Positions 22,158 to 30,719 are shown, numbered from the stretch's first letter. The stretch: DNA of 50,279 nucleotides from JAUYQR01 sp031415015 (GCA_031415015.1 JANOQT010000160.1:1-50279); one strand, 5' to 3'. Numbers and translations: made by a program. The notes: generated by a model from the letters alone, not told the origin.

Positions 22158-22492
22158 CAGAACGCGCCGTTCAGGCGCACCCGGCCGATCAGGTCGGTGG
22201 CACCGCCCGCCACGGCCTCGGTCGCCACGCCGATCAGGGTGTTCGCGGTCAGGGTTTTGGTGGTCTGCTTGGCGGTGTTGTCCCAATAGATCCTGTCGCC
22301 TGCAGCCCAAGCCTGCGAGGCGACCTTCTTCAGATCGTAGACGCCCTCGACTGCGGTTTCGACCGGATCGCCAAGGATAGCGGTGCCAGCGGCCACACCG
22401 AAGATGGAGCCGACGAGCAGGCCATCGCCGGACGTGACAGCATAGGGTGCCGTCAGGGTGATGGTATTGCCGGGTTGGACGTAGTTCTTCAT
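22157..22492 (-). CDS. DUF2190 capsid decoration (cement) protein
   Basis: 111 residues, Gly/Ala/Thr/Val-rich: MKNYVQPGNTITLTAPYAVT, then SGDGLLVGSIFGVAAGTAIL and WAAGDRIYWDNTAKQTTKTL. This is the DUF2190 family, small beta-rich proteins encoded right after capsid genes and thought to bind and stabilise the shell. A terminator-like hairpin lies between it and the major capsid gene, as is frequent for capsid genes needing different expression. It overlaps the next gene by one base (TGATG). Confidence 0.88.
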   Translation of the reverse strand: MKNYVQPGNTITLTAPYAVTSGDGLLVGSIFGVAAGTAILGDPVETAVEGVYDLKKVASQAWAAGDRIYWDNTAKQTTKTLTANTLIGVATEAVAGGATDLIGRVRLNGAF

Positions 22493-22519
22493 GGCGGATG
22501 TCCTTTCGCGAACGTAGAA

Positions 22520-22543
22520 ACAGGCGGCGTAAGGGCCGCCTGT
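22520..22543 (-). terminator. Terminator-like hairpin after the capsid gene
   Basis: On the minus strand ACAGGCGGC / GCCGCCTGT make a perfect 9-bp stem with a 6-base loop, followed by TTTC. It lies in the 80-bp gap between the capsid-fusion stop and DUF2190. It may act as a partial terminator that lowers expression of the downstream genes, or protect the 3' end of the capsid mRNA. Confidence 0.6.
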
Positions 22544-22572
22544 CAGGGTTCAGGTGATGGAATGGTCCCGGC

Positions 22573-24606
22573 TTACGCGCCGGGGTTTCTGTAAAGGCCG
22601 CGCCAGTCGATGGCCTTGGCCCCGAAGTCGAGGCGGCACTTGATCTCGACCCCGTCGACATCGAAGCCGTTGCGGGTTTCAACGTAGGCCCCCTGCTGGC
22701 CCTCCAGATAGGCATACTCGATGGTGTCGATCTGGTTCGGGCTGGCCGCCAGATACCAGGCGGTGGGGCTGGCGGCATCAAGCCGGGGTTCGCTGATCGG
22801 GCTGAGGGTGCGGATCGACTGCGGCACCACCTTGGTGCTGTCGGCCGGGACGAGGTTCTGCGCCACCAGTTGCTCGGCCTTCAGTTCCAGTGCGGCGGGT
22901 ACGATCAGGAAGGCAGGGCGGATGTTCAGGACCGTCTTCTTGTCGAAGCCGGTCTGAAGCGCCATCGCGGCCCGGGCAGCGCCCACGGCATCGACCGCCA
23001 GTGCCGTGCCGGTCGCGGCGAGGTTCTTGTGGGTGGTGTGGAAGAGCGCATTTCCATCGGCCATCGCCGGGTTGGCGGTGATGATGCCCCAGACCACATC
23101 GCTTTCCAGTTGGGCGATGGAGTTGCCATACATCGCCGGGATCCGGGTGAAGGCGTCCAGATCGTCGTTGATCAAGGTCTGGCGCGTGATCGCGACCACC
23201 CGGCCATAGGTCTTGACCTTGTAGCTTTCCTTGCTCTCGCCGAGCGTCCCGCGCTTGAACTCGCCGCTTTCGCCCACCTCCAGCAACTGCGGGGCTTCGC
23301 CTAACTGCACCCGGTTCATCGCCTTGAAGTCGGTGGCCAGCACCTGGCGGCAGAACAGCATGAAGGTGCGCGGATAGGTCTCGTAGGCCTGCCGCAGGGT
23401 CTTGTTGGTGACGGCCGACAGAATTTCGGGGAAGTCGGAGGTCGAATGCAGCGAGCGGGTCGCCACCTCGTCACGCGACAGGCCGCGCGTGTTCACCCCG
23501 GCATTGGTCAGGCTTTCGCGGGCCAGTTCCAGCAGCGACATGCCGCGGTATTGGCGGGCAGAGTCATCAAGCTGGAACAGCGTCGGGCTGTAGCGGTGCA
23601 GAAGCGCATTTGCTACGGCGTCGCGGCGGGTCACGCGTTCATCCCGGCCGCCGAGCGGGATCGAGACATGTGGGAAGGTGCGGGTTTCGTCAGACCTGGC
23701 GGCAACCTGGTCGAGGATCAGGCGGCGCGACTCGTCGACGCTGACGCCGCGCTTGACCAGATCCTCTGCAAAGCCGCGCTCAAGGTTCAGGCGCCCGGCC
23801 AGATCGTAGATGGTGGAGACGCGGTCGCGTTCTCCCTCGCGCGCCCGGGTGGCGATTGCTTCGGTATCGGGCGGGGTCGTCGGCGCGACCTGCGGCAGCG
23901 CGCGCGTCTCGACGGCGCGCGCCTGTGGTTCGGCAGCGGGATTGGTGGGGGTGGTCATCTGGGTCTCCTCGGTCGCGTGGGGTTCGGCGGCCGCTGCGGC
24001 CGGGGTCTGGGTCGGGTCGGTCATCGGGGATGCTCCTTGTCGGGTGTTGGAAGCGTCCCGGCGATGAAGGACGCAGTCGTGAAGGGATTGCTGAGCGCGG
24101 AAACCGGCGGCGGGGTCGGCCCCGACCGGCACGGCGGAAACCTCGAAGGGCGTCCAGTCGACAGCACGCCACAACTCGCGGCCGCCATCGGGCTTCGAAA
24201 CCTCGAAGCGGTGGACCTGGTAGCCGATGGAGACTGCCCGGATGTGCCCGGCCTGAATGTCGCGCCAGATCGGCTCGACATCGTCGCGTTCGCTGATCCG
24301 GACCAGTGCGATGCCCCGGCCGTTTTCGAGGCGGGCGGAACCGGGGACGACCGAGCCGATGACGGCATCCAGCGCGCCCAACTCATGCACCTTCAGGAAC
24401 GGCGCGCCCGCGTTCAGCCGTTCCAGCCGCACATGGGCGGGATCGAGGCTGAGTTCCTCGTCATAGGGCTCGCCAAAGAAGCTGGCGCGGCGGACGCGGG
24501 CCCCAGCCGACCAGACCACTTCGACGGTGCGGGCCTGCGCATCGGCCGTGTTCGGCGCAAGCTCCGCCGTCCGGCGCATGGCCGGCAGTTCGATCATCGT
24601 GTCCAT
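22573..24606 (-). CDS. Prohead protease-major capsid fusion protein
   Basis: 677 residues from ATG 24606 (MDTMIELPAMRRTAELAPNT) with AAGGA upstream; a longer frame would run into the portal gene. Residues about 1-185 are an HK97-type prohead protease: EVVWSAGARVRRASFFGEPY, APFLKVHELG with a conserved His, and HIRAVSIGYQV with the likely nucleophile Ser. An Ala/Pro/Glu/Thr-rich linker follows (about 190-260) and then the HK97-like capsid domain (about 330-677) with YRGMSLLELARESL, QLESDVVWGIITANPAM and QGAYVETRNGFDVDGVEIKC. In such fusions the protease serves as scaffold and cuts itself off to leave the shell protein. It should be the main virion protein. Confidence 0.93.
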   Translation of the reverse strand: MDTMIELPAMRRTAELAPNTADAQARTVEVVWSAGARVRRASFFGEPYDEELSLDPAHVRLERLNAGAPFLKVHELGALDAVIGSVVPGSARLENGRGIALVRISERDDVEPIWRDIQAGHIRAVSIGYQVHRFEVSKPDGGRELWRAVDWTPFEVSAVPVGADPAAGFRAQQSLHDCVLHRRDASNTRQGASPMTDPTQTPAAAAAEPHATEETQMTTPTNPAAEPQARAVETRALPQVAPTTPPDTEAIATRAREGERDRVSTIYDLAGRLNLERGFAEDLVKRGVSVDESRRLILDQVAARSDETRTFPHVSIPLGGRDERVTRRDAVANALLHRYSPTLFQLDDSARQYRGMSLLELARESLTNAGVNTRGLSRDEVATRSLHSTSDFPEILSAVTNKTLRQAYETYPRTFMLFCRQVLATDFKAMNRVQLGEAPQLLEVGESGEFKRGTLGESKESYKVKTYGRVVAITRQTLINDDLDAFTRIPAMYGNSIAQLESDVVWGIITANPAMADGNALFHTTHKNLAATGTALAVDAVGAARAAMALQTGFDKKTVLNIRPAFLIVPAALELKAEQLVAQNLVPADSTKVVPQSIRTLSPISEPRLDAASPTAWYLAASPNQIDTIEYAYLEGQQGAYVETRNGFDVDGVEIKCRLDFGAKAIDWRGLYRNPGA

Positions 24607-24610
24607 GGGG

Positions 24611-26143
24611 TCAGTCCTTTTGGGCGGCGTCGGGTTGCGCCGGGTCGTTTTCCGGGTCGGCGGCCGGATCGCTGGCGGGGTCGCTTGTCTGGGCGCTGCC
24701 GGTTTTCGTGACACGGCGCGGGTCGCTGTCGAGCACCAGCCCCAGCGCGTCCAGCTTGGCATTTGTCGCGGCAATCTCGGCCAGCACTGCGTCGGGGTTG
24801 CGGCCCTGTTTCGCGATCACCTCGGCCAGCGTCATGGTGCCGGATCGGATCGACAGCAGGTTAGCCATCGCGTCCTTCTGCGGATCGACCGCTTCAAACT
24901 TCGGCGGCGACCATTCGACCGGCACGTCTGGCGACGGGATCTGGCCTGCCGCCCATGCAGCTTCGGTGAACCAGCGCCAGACCGGCGCGCAGAACATCGG
25001 GATGAACAGTTGCCACTGCACGGCGTCGATCTGGCGGCGGAACTCGACCAACCCCGCCCGTATCGAGGAATAGTTGACCTGGCTGAGATCGCCGGTCAGC
25101 AACTCGTAGGGCACCCGGAACCCGGCCGAGATGGTGTGCAGGCTCGCCCGCTTGTATTCGCCATAGCCGCCGGTGGCGGACGGCTGGTTGAAGCGAATGT
25201 CCTTGCCGCCGCGCGCGTAGGCAATCAGCCCCGGCTCGAACTGCTCGACCCGGTTGCCGTCGGCATCGACCACTGTGGGTGCGATGCCCTGCTGGGATTC
25301 ATCGTCGCCGAAGACGATGGCGGTGACGCAGGCCTCGGTCTTCTTGCGGACCAGTTCGGCCACTTCATAGTCGTCGAGGTCGCGCAAGGAGCGGATCACC
25401 GGCGCGCCCCAGGGAACGCCACGCGCCTGCGTCCGCTGCTTTTCATAGACATGGGCGATTTCGGTCGCGGGAACCGGGCGGCTGTCGAGCCCGCCGCGCA
25501 AGGCACCATGTGCATCGCCGGGATGCTCAGGATGCAGCCAATAGGCGCGGCGCTTGCCGACCGGGTCGAATTCGATGCCCTGCACGATACGACCCGCGCC
25601 GACGTTGCTGGACTTGGTGGCATCAAGAAAGTCGGCCTCGAGCACCTGCAATTGCAGTGGCACGGCCAAGCCATCGCTGGCCCGCCGCAGTCTGCGCCGC
25701 ACCAGCACCTCGCCCGCCTCGACCATTTCGCGGCAGATCAGCGTCTGCAGCCCGTAAAAATCCAGCTGACCGTCGGCATCGCAGTCCGCCGTCCAGCGGG
25801 TAAACAGGGCATCGACCTTGCGGTCCAGCTTGTCGTCGCCGCTGGCTGCGCGGGGCATGATTCCCGAACCGACGATGTTGTTCACAAGCACCGCCACGGC
25901 CTTGGCCGCGTGCGGGTTGTTGCGCACGAGATCGCGCATCCTGTCGCGCAGCAGCGCCCCCGCCACGCCGATTTCGGTGTCGGCAGAGGATCCCGGTGCG
26001 CGCCATCCGTCCGTCCGCCGCCCCTTGGACGCTCCGTCATAGCCGCGCGTCAGGGTCTCGAAGGCCTGCCGTGCCAGGACGCGCCGGGCCGCCATGCGCG
26101 GGGCGACGGAGGCGATGGCATGGTCCATCCAGTTCGCTGGCAT
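24611..26143 (-). CDS. Phage portal protein (lambda family)
   Basis: 510 residues. The N-terminal region has MPANWMDHAIASVAPRMAAR and LLRDRMRDLVRNNPHAAKAV. The core has VNNIVGSGIMPRA, CREMVEAGEVLVRRRLRRAS, and the signature of the lambda-type family: LLTGDLSQVNYSSIRAGLVE and FRRQIDAVQWQLFIPMFCAP. The C terminus is acidic and Asp/Pro-rich. Twelve copies form the ring at one capsid vertex through which DNA is packaged and ejected and to which the neck attaches. It overlaps the gpW stop by one base and precedes the capsid fusion by 4 bp. Confidence 0.94.
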   Translation of the reverse strand: MPANWMDHAIASVAPRMAARRVLARQAFETLTRGYDGASKGRRTDGWRAPGSSADTEIGVAGALLRDRMRDLVRNNPHAAKAVAVLVNNIVGSGIMPRAASGDDKLDRKVDALFTRWTADCDADGQLDFYGLQTLICREMVEAGEVLVRRRLRRASDGLAVPLQLQVLEADFLDATKSSNVGAGRIVQGIEFDPVGKRRAYWLHPEHPGDAHGALRGGLDSRPVPATEIAHVYEKQRTQARGVPWGAPVIRSLRDLDDYEVAELVRKKTEACVTAIVFGDDESQQGIAPTVVDADGNRVEQFEPGLIAYARGGKDIRFNQPSATGGYGEYKRASLHTISAGFRVPYELLTGDLSQVNYSSIRAGLVEFRRQIDAVQWQLFIPMFCAPVWRWFTEAAWAAGQIPSPDVPVEWSPPKFEAVDPQKDAMANLLSIRSGTMTLAEVIAKQGRNPDAVLAEIAATNAKLDALGLVLDSDPRRVTKTGSAQTSDPASDPAADPENDPAQPDAAQKD

Positions 26144-26352
26144 CAGCGATCCCCACGGGAGAAGCCCGCCAATCCAGCCACCGGGAGCGGCCGTGCGGTC
26201 CCAGCGATGGCGCGTTCGATGGTGCGGATGCGGCCTAGCAGATCCTCAGCCGTGCCATAATCCACCGACTTGCCGTCATAGCTGACTCGCGTGGTACCGC
26301 TGGCATAGGCCCGGCGCAACGCGGCCAGTTCGGTTTCCGTCCAGTCAGTCAT
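26143..26352 (-). CDS. gpW-like head-tail joining protein
   Basis: 69 residues from ATG 26352, overlapping the TerL stop as TGATG. Sequence: TDWTETELAALRRAYASGTT, then RVSYDGKSVDYGTAEDLLGR, followed by IRTIERAIAG. This is the small alpha-plus-beta gpW fold, with a central hairpin (TTRVSYDGKSVDYGT) between two helices, placed between TerL and portal exactly as in lambda. gpW binds the portal in the filled head and lets the tail adaptor dock. A longer frame upstream would lie inside TerL and is rejected. Confidence 0.85.
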   Translation of the reverse strand: MTDWTETELAALRRAYASGTTRVSYDGKSVDYGTAEDLLGRIRTIERAIAGTARPLPVAGLAGFSRGDR

Positions 26353-28358
26353 CAGAACCATCCTCCGCGTCGGCCAAGCCAATCCGACTGCCGTTTTCCC
26401 TGGGGTGCGGCCTGCGGCCGGTTGACCCGCCCCGCCGCATCCGCTGCCGATGGCGCCGCCCCGAGTTGATCCTCGAGATCGCGCCATTTTTCGTCGGTCC
26501 AGCGATCCGCGCCCGCGATCCAGGCGGCGGCGCGGGCATAGACCCGGCAATCCAGCGCCTCGTTGCGCTCGCGCAGCTTCTGCCATTCCAGTCGGGCGAA
26601 GCCACGTTTCGTGCGCACCGTCACCAGTTGCTCGGCCACGAACTGCTTCAGCCATTCGTTTTCCACCCAATGCGGCAGATGCACCGATCCCGGCGGAAAC
26701 GCCGCCCCTTCGGCCGTGTCTTCCTCGGTGGGACGTTCCAGCCGCAGGAAGCGGTAGGTCTCGGCCTTGAAGGTCGACACCGCCACGGTCCAGAGCCGCG
26801 CGCCGCGCCGCAGGCGCTTGCCGCCCTCGGTCGCATCGACGAAGGTTGGCCCCGAGACTGGGCTCGAGCGGTTGAACCCCTCGACGCCTTTCACCGGCGA
26901 GACCTGCCCGAACCCTTGCGCCCGCGACCAGGAGTAGACCGCCGGGGCCTCGTAGCCCGTGTCGATGGCCAGCCGCGCAATCCGCAGATGCGCGCCGCGT
27001 TCATGTGGCCAAGACCGGTCCAGCAAGGCCGTCAGCTCCGACCACGCGTCATGCCGGTCCGGCCCGCCTTCGATCACGACATGATCGACGAGCCAGCTTT
27101 CCAGACCGCGGCCCCAGGCCCAGACATCGACCTCGATCCGGTCCTTCTGTACGTCGGCCCCGGCGGTTAGAAACAACCCGCCCGCTGGCACCGTGCCGGA
27201 TTTCCAGCGCTCGCGCCGGTCGTAGAGCCTTTGCCAGTCAGGTGCTTCCCCGGTTTCGACCCAGGTTTCGCCAAGGATCGTGTTGCGGAACGCCTTGATC
27301 GCCTCGTCTGACCCTTGGGCCGCTTCCCATGACCGCACGATCCGCTCCCAACTCAGCCAGCCGATCGGCGAGTAAAGCGCCGAGAGTTGATACCCGACCG
27401 TGGTCGGATCGGCGGCAACGGCTGTCGCCCGCCATTCGCCAGCCTCCAGCATCGCCGTCTTGTGGTGTTCCGCGATGGGGCGGTCGCAGCCCTCGCAGTG
27501 ATATTCCGCCGTTTCCGGCTTCCCTTTTTGCCAGCGCAGCCGGTCGAACTTCAGCCACTGCGCATGTCCGCAATGCGGGCACGGCACGAAGAACCGCCGC
27601 TGGTCGGATGCCTCATATTCCCGTTCGATCCGGCTCAGACCCCGGATGGTGGGCGTCGAGACCAGGAAGACCTTGCGCCGGTGCGCGAAGGTCAGCGACC
27701 GCGCTTCCGCCAGCGTGACCGGATCGCCTTCTTCGTCGGCCGATGCGGGATAGGCATCGACCTCGTCGAGGAAGATGTAACGCGCCGGGGTAGACCGCAG
27801 CCCCACGGCCGAGTTTGCCCCGGTCATAATTAGGATGCCGCCCGCGAATTCCTTCGACAGCATCGTGTTGCCCGCGTCCCGCGACCGGGCCGGTTTCACC
27901 CGCTCCCGAAGGTCTGGGCTTTCGTCGATCAGCGGGTCGATCCGCTGGCGCGAATTGCGCTTCGCCAGTTCCACCGTCGGCTGGACCGCGAGCATTGGGC
28001 CCGGTGCCTGGTGGATGGCAAAGCCAATCCAGTTGTTGCCCGCCTCAGTCGCGCCAACCTGTGCGGCCTTCATGAACACGATGCGTTGCATCACATCACC
28101 GGGCGACAGCCGGTCCATGATCTCGCGCATGTAAGGCGTGCGCGCGGTGCGATACCGCCCGGGTTCAGCGGACGCCCGGCCCGACAGCATCCGGTGCTTG
28201 TCCGCCCATTGCGACACCGTCAGGTCCGGATCGGGCGTCAGCCCCGCGCCCCAGGTGCGCAGGATTTCTGCCGCGCCGTCGAAATCGGTCAGGTCGTCGC
28301 CAGTTTCACCGGAAGTCAGGCCGGACCTCGGCAAGTTCGTCGAGGTGGGCGCGTACAT
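26352..28358 (-). CDS. Terminase large subunit, GpA family
   Basis: 668 residues. The ATPase domain shows RIVFMKAAQVGATEAGNNWI (Walker A variant, about 93-112), a Walker B at YIFLDEVDAYP, and a motif III region HRRKVFLVSTPTIRGLS. A zinc-ribbon-like insert has CPHCGHAQW and YHCEGCDRPI. The nuclease domain contains FLTAGADVQKDRIEVDVWAW and RIARLAIDTGYEAPAVY, with acidic metal-binding residues. It is the motor and headful or cos nuclease of DNA packaging. It starts 53 bp inside the TerS gene; other in-frame Mets follow, but the early residues fit the family length. Confidence 0.95.
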   Translation of the reverse strand: MYAPTSTNLPRSGLTSGETGDDLTDFDGAAEILRTWGAGLTPDPDLTVSQWADKHRMLSGRASAEPGRYRTARTPYMREIMDRLSPGDVMQRIVFMKAAQVGATEAGNNWIGFAIHQAPGPMLAVQPTVELAKRNSRQRIDPLIDESPDLRERVKPARSRDAGNTMLSKEFAGGILIMTGANSAVGLRSTPARYIFLDEVDAYPASADEEGDPVTLAEARSLTFAHRRKVFLVSTPTIRGLSRIEREYEASDQRRFFVPCPHCGHAQWLKFDRLRWQKGKPETAEYHCEGCDRPIAEHHKTAMLEAGEWRATAVAADPTTVGYQLSALYSPIGWLSWERIVRSWEAAQGSDEAIKAFRNTILGETWVETGEAPDWQRLYDRRERWKSGTVPAGGLFLTAGADVQKDRIEVDVWAWGRGLESWLVDHVVIEGGPDRHDAWSELTALLDRSWPHERGAHLRIARLAIDTGYEAPAVYSWSRAQGFGQVSPVKGVEGFNRSSPVSGPTFVDATEGGKRLRRGARLWTVAVSTFKAETYRFLRLERPTEEDTAEGAAFPPGSVHLPHWVENEWLKQFVAEQLVTVRTKRGFARLEWQKLRERNEALDCRVYARAAAWIAGADRWTDEKWRDLEDQLGAAPSAADAAGRVNRPQAAPQGKRQSDWLGRRGGWF

Positions 28359-28866
28359 GTTTTTCCAAGGCCTTCTGCATCGCGGCCGGTTCCACGCCCA
28401 GTTCCGCCGCCATGAGCGCAGACGAGCGCGCGGGCCAGTTCACCCATGCGTCCCGCACCTCCCGCGCCAGCCGGAACACCAGCGACAGCGCCCGGGCCCG
28501 CTCGATCAACTCCCCCCTCAGCTTTTGCAGCCGGATTCGCCGCTCCTGTGCCTTCAGCACCTCGTTGGCGGTTTTCGCCTGCAGATAGGTCGTGCCACCG
28601 CCAACCGCTGGCACCGCCAGACCCTGCTCGCGCAAGGTGTCGCCCACGGCGGCGACGGCAGCTTCAGGGACCGGCTTCAGCTTCGGTTCGGGCGGCTTCC
28701 GGGTCTTCGAAGGATCGGTCGTTTCCGCCCGGCGCACATCGCTGGCACCCGAGTCGATACTGCCATCCGCGAACAGAACCAGCCGTTCGGCGGTCTTCGC
28801 TTTCTGGATCGCGCCCCGCGACAAGCCGACATGCGCGGCGTACTGGCGCTCGCTCATGCCCTGCAT
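28306..28866 (-). CDS. Terminase small subunit
   Basis: 186 residues. The N terminus is an HTH typical of Nu1-like small terminases (MSERQYAAHVGLSRGAIQKA, then KTAERLVLFADGSIDSG). A charged linker and a helical oligomerisation region follow (KTANEVLKAQERRIRLQKLR, then GELIERARALSLVFRLAREV). It recognises the packaging start site on phage DNA and loads TerL. The first Met (MQGMSERQ) or the fourth residue could be the start. Immediately upstream, in the gap to the divergent plus-strand gene, lies a perfect 10-bp-arm inverted repeat (28895-28919), possibly its DNA target or an operator. Confidence 0.86.
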   Translation of the reverse strand: MQGMSERQYAAHVGLSRGAIQKAKTAERLVLFADGSIDSGASDVRRAETTDPSKTRKPPEPKLKPVPEAAVAAVGDTLREQGLAVPAVGGGTTYLQAKTANEVLKAQERRIRLQKLRGELIERARALSLVFRLAREVRDAWVNWPARSSALMAAELGVEPAAMQKALEKHVRAHLDELAEVRPDFR

Positions 28867-28894
28867 TGACGGCTCCTATTATCATTCAAAAACA

Positions 28895-28919
28895 GATGCT
28901 TATCGAGTTGATAAGCATC
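28895..28919. promoter_or_regulatory. Perfect inverted repeat upstream of terS
   Basis: GATGCTTATC and GATAAGCATC flank a 5-base spacer, giving a perfect 25-bp hyphenated palindrome in the 112-bp divergent region between terS (minus) and the 74-residue gene (plus). The size and spacing fit a dimeric repressor operator. A terminase recognition site is the other option. The sequence is AT-richer than its surroundings, as expected for a promoter region. Confidence 0.6.
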
Positions 28920-28978
28920 GCGACCAGAGCGAACGTGGGTCCAACGCAACGATGCAACCCGACCAAGGAGCCACCAGA

Positions 28979-29203
28979 ATGACCCGCCGCGCACAGGACA
29001 ACACGAAAGCCCTCGATGCCTTCATCGGCAAGAAGGCCGAGATCGACGCGATGCTCGCCCGACTTCAGGCGCTCAGCGACGACCATTTCAACTTCGATCC
29101 GGACGCGGTCAATTGGGGCAGCGTCAGCTCGATCAGCAGCGTCGCCAGCGACCTCCAGAAGATCACCGATTTCCTTTTCGGCGAGGGCGAACACGCCGAG
29201 TAA
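28979..29203 (+). CDS. Small conserved phage protein of unknown function
   Basis: 74 residues from ATG 28979, with AAGGAG ten bases upstream: MTRRAQDNTKALDAFIGKKA, then EIDAMLARLQALSDDHFNFD and SVASDLQKITDFLFGEGEH. It is mostly helical with an acidic C terminus; no catalytic motif is visible. It is the first gene of a plus-strand group (this gene, the DUF3489 remnant and YkvA) that faces away from the packaging operon. A longer upstream frame reads back through the divergent promoter region and is rejected. I do not recognise a function. Confidence 0.7.
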   Translation: MTRRAQDNTKALDAFIGKKAEIDAMLARLQALSDDHFNFDPDAVNWGSVSSISSVASDLQKITDFLFGEGEHAE

Positions 29204-29222
29204 CCCAGCCAGCCATCCCGCC

Positions 29223-29241
29223 AGCCCCGCCCTGCGGGGCT
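29223..29241. terminator. Small GC-rich hairpin after the 74-residue gene
   Basis: AGCCCCGC-CCT-GCGGGGCT is a perfect 8-bp stem with a 3-base loop, 20 bp after the stop at 29203, followed by TTGG-type sequence rather than a T run. It is compatible with a weak terminator or an RNA-stabilising hairpin ahead of the DUF3489 gene. Confidence 0.45.
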
Positions 29242-29383
29242 TGGCCTCGTAGAAGGGCCCGCATCCTGCGCGCCCCGATACGGAGACGACGATGACACAA
29301 CTTTCCGACACCCAAGCCATGATCCTGAGCGCCGCCGCCCAGCGGCCCGAGCGCATCGCCTTGCCGCTGCCCGAGAGCCTGCG

Positions 29384-29409
29384 TGAACCGCCCCGGGTTT
29401 ACCGGAGGG
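29384..29409 (+). repeat. Left terminal inverted repeat of the IS
   Basis: 26 bp, identical without mismatch to the complement of 30694-30719. It ends 26 bp before the orfA start codon, so the IS promoter must overlap or adjoin it. Confidence 0.95.
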
Positions 29410-29434
29410 CAAAACTCTCGGAGAATTGCCCGTT

Positions 29435-29776
29435 ATGGAACAGACATCAAAGAAGAAGACCTCGAAGCCGTATTCACCCGAGTTCCGCGAACGTGCGGTG
29501 CGTTTGGCGATGGAACACCGCGATGAGTATCAAAGCGAAGCTGCGGCGCTGACGGCGATCGCGGGTAAATTGGGTTGTTCGCCGGACAGCCTTCGCGTTT
29601 GGGTGCGTCAGGCCCAGCGTGATGGCGGCGAACGGCCCGGCCAGACGACGGCCGAGAAAGCTCGGATCAAGGAGTTGGAGCGGGAAGTGCGCGAACTCCG
29701 TCAGGCCAATGAGATACTCAAGAAGGCGTCAGCGTATTTTGCGATGGCGGAGCTCGACCGCCCGTTTCGCAAGTGA
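29435..29776 (+). CDS. IS3-family transposase OrfA
   Basis: 113 residues from ATG 29435 (MEQTSKKKTSKPYSPEFRER). The N-terminal HTH_Tnp_1 domain recognises the terminal repeats: RAVRLAMEHRDEYQSEAAAL, then TAIAGKLGCSPDSLRVWVRQ. The C-terminal leucine-zipper-like helix is KARIKELEREVRELRQANEI, followed by LKKASAYFAMAELDRPFRK. The stop codon overlaps the orfB start (GTGA). In IS3 elements a -1 frameshift late in orfA yields the OrfAB fusion transposase. orfB lies in the -1 frame here, but I see no textbook A6G slippery run, so the shift site is not assigned. Confidence 0.95.
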   Translation: MEQTSKKKTSKPYSPEFRERAVRLAMEHRDEYQSEAAALTAIAGKLGCSPDSLRVWVRQAQRDGGERPGQTTAEKARIKELEREVRELRQANEILKKASAYFAMAELDRPFRK

Positions 29777-30678
29777 CCGCTTTCATTGAGGAACATAGGG
29801 GACAGTTCGGGGTCGAGCCGATGTGTAAAATGCTGCAAATCGCCCAGTCTACCTATTATGAGCGGCTCGCCATCGCGCGTGATCCGGAGCGTGCTTCGCC
29901 TCGGGCAAAGTCTGACGCGGATATCTGCATCAAGATCGATGCCGCATGGAAAGACAACCGCAAGCTCTATGGGGCGCGGAAGATCTGGCATGTTTTGCTC
30001 AGAGACAATCACGACGTCGCACGATGCACGGTGGAGCGGTTGATGCGCGATTTAGGCCTCAAAGGCGTGCTTCGGGGCAAAAAGGTCATCACCACGAACC
30101 CTGACACATCGCAGCCGTGCCCAGATGACAAGGTGAACCGGCTGTTCATGGCAGACCGTCCGAACAAGCTGTGGGTTTCAGATTTTACCTATGTGCAAAC
30201 TTGGTCCGGGACGGTCTACGTGGCATTCGTGATCGATGTGTTTGCGCGTCGTATTGTCGGCTGGCGTGCCTCGACCTCGATGAAGACACAGTTCGTGCTC
30301 GACGCACTGAAGCAAGCGATCTGGCAAAGAAAGACGCCAGATAACAAGAGCTTGGTTCATCATTCGGACCGTGGCTCCCAATACTTGTCCATCAAGTATA
30401 CTGAGCGCCTGGCCGAGGCAGAGATCGATCTTTCAGTCGGCACCGTCGGCGATGCCTATGATAATGCCCTTGCCGAATGCGTGATCGGCCTGTTCAAAAC
30501 CGAGGTCATCAACCAGATCGGCCCGTGGAAATCAATGCGAGAGGTCGAGTGGGAAACCCTCAAATGGATCGATTGGTATAACAACCGCCGCCTTCTCGGC
30601 CCCATCGGCTACATCCCGCCCGCAGAAGCAGAGGAGGCGTTCTATGCAAACCTGAACTCACTCGATATGGTCGCTTAG
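29773..30678 (+). CDS. IS3-family transposase OrfB (DDE integrase)
   Basis: 301 residues from GTG 29773. The N-terminal HTH_21-type region has EHRGQFGVEPMCKMLQIAQS followed by KLYGARKIWHVL. The retroviral-integrase-like core (about 130-300) carries the DDE residues: Asp in KLWVSDFTYV, Asp in VHHSDRGSQYLS and Glu in ALAECVIGLFKTEVI, ending with WYNNRRLLGPIGYIPPAEAE. It is normally made as the C-terminal part of OrfAB and cuts and joins the element ends. No disabling mutation is visible. Confidence 0.95.
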   Translation: MTAFIEEHRGQFGVEPMCKMLQIAQSTYYERLAIARDPERASPRAKSDADICIKIDAAWKDNRKLYGARKIWHVLLRDNHDVARCTVERLMRDLGLKGVLRGKKVITTNPDTSQPCPDDKVNRLFMADRPNKLWVSDFTYVQTWSGTVYVAFVIDVFARRIVGWRASTSMKTQFVLDALKQAIWQRKTPDNKSLVHHSDRGSQYLSIKYTERLAEAEIDLSVGTVGDAYDNALAECVIGLFKTEVINQIGPWKSMREVEWETLKWIDWYNNRRLLGPIGYIPPAEAEEAFYANLNSLDMVA

Positions 30679-30693
30679 TCGTTGAACAAATCA

Positions 30694-30719
30694 CCCTCCG
30701 GTAAACCCGGGGCGGTTCA
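30694..30719 (-). repeat. Right terminal inverted repeat of the IS
   Basis: 26 bp, the exact complement of the left end. It begins 15 bp after the orfB stop and is followed by the second CTGCG copy and the downstream half of the DUF3489 gene. Confidence 0.95.

Larger units (their letters stand above)
29384..30719 (+). mobile_element. IS3-family insertion sequence, complete
   Basis: The 1336-bp element is bounded by perfect 26-bp inverted repeats (TGAACCGCCCCGGG... at the left and its complement at the right). Outside them is a 5-bp direct repeat CTGCG (29379-29383 and 30720-30724), the expected target duplication. If one more base is counted in each end, the duplication is TGC; the sequence cannot tell these apart. 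It carries the orfA/orfB pair of IS3 transposases, both intact, so the copy may be active or recently inserted. Confidence 0.95.

Noticed and set aside
24527..26260. Plus-strand open frame of 577 codons
   Set aside because: Antisense to the portal gene, which is unmistakable on the minus strand.
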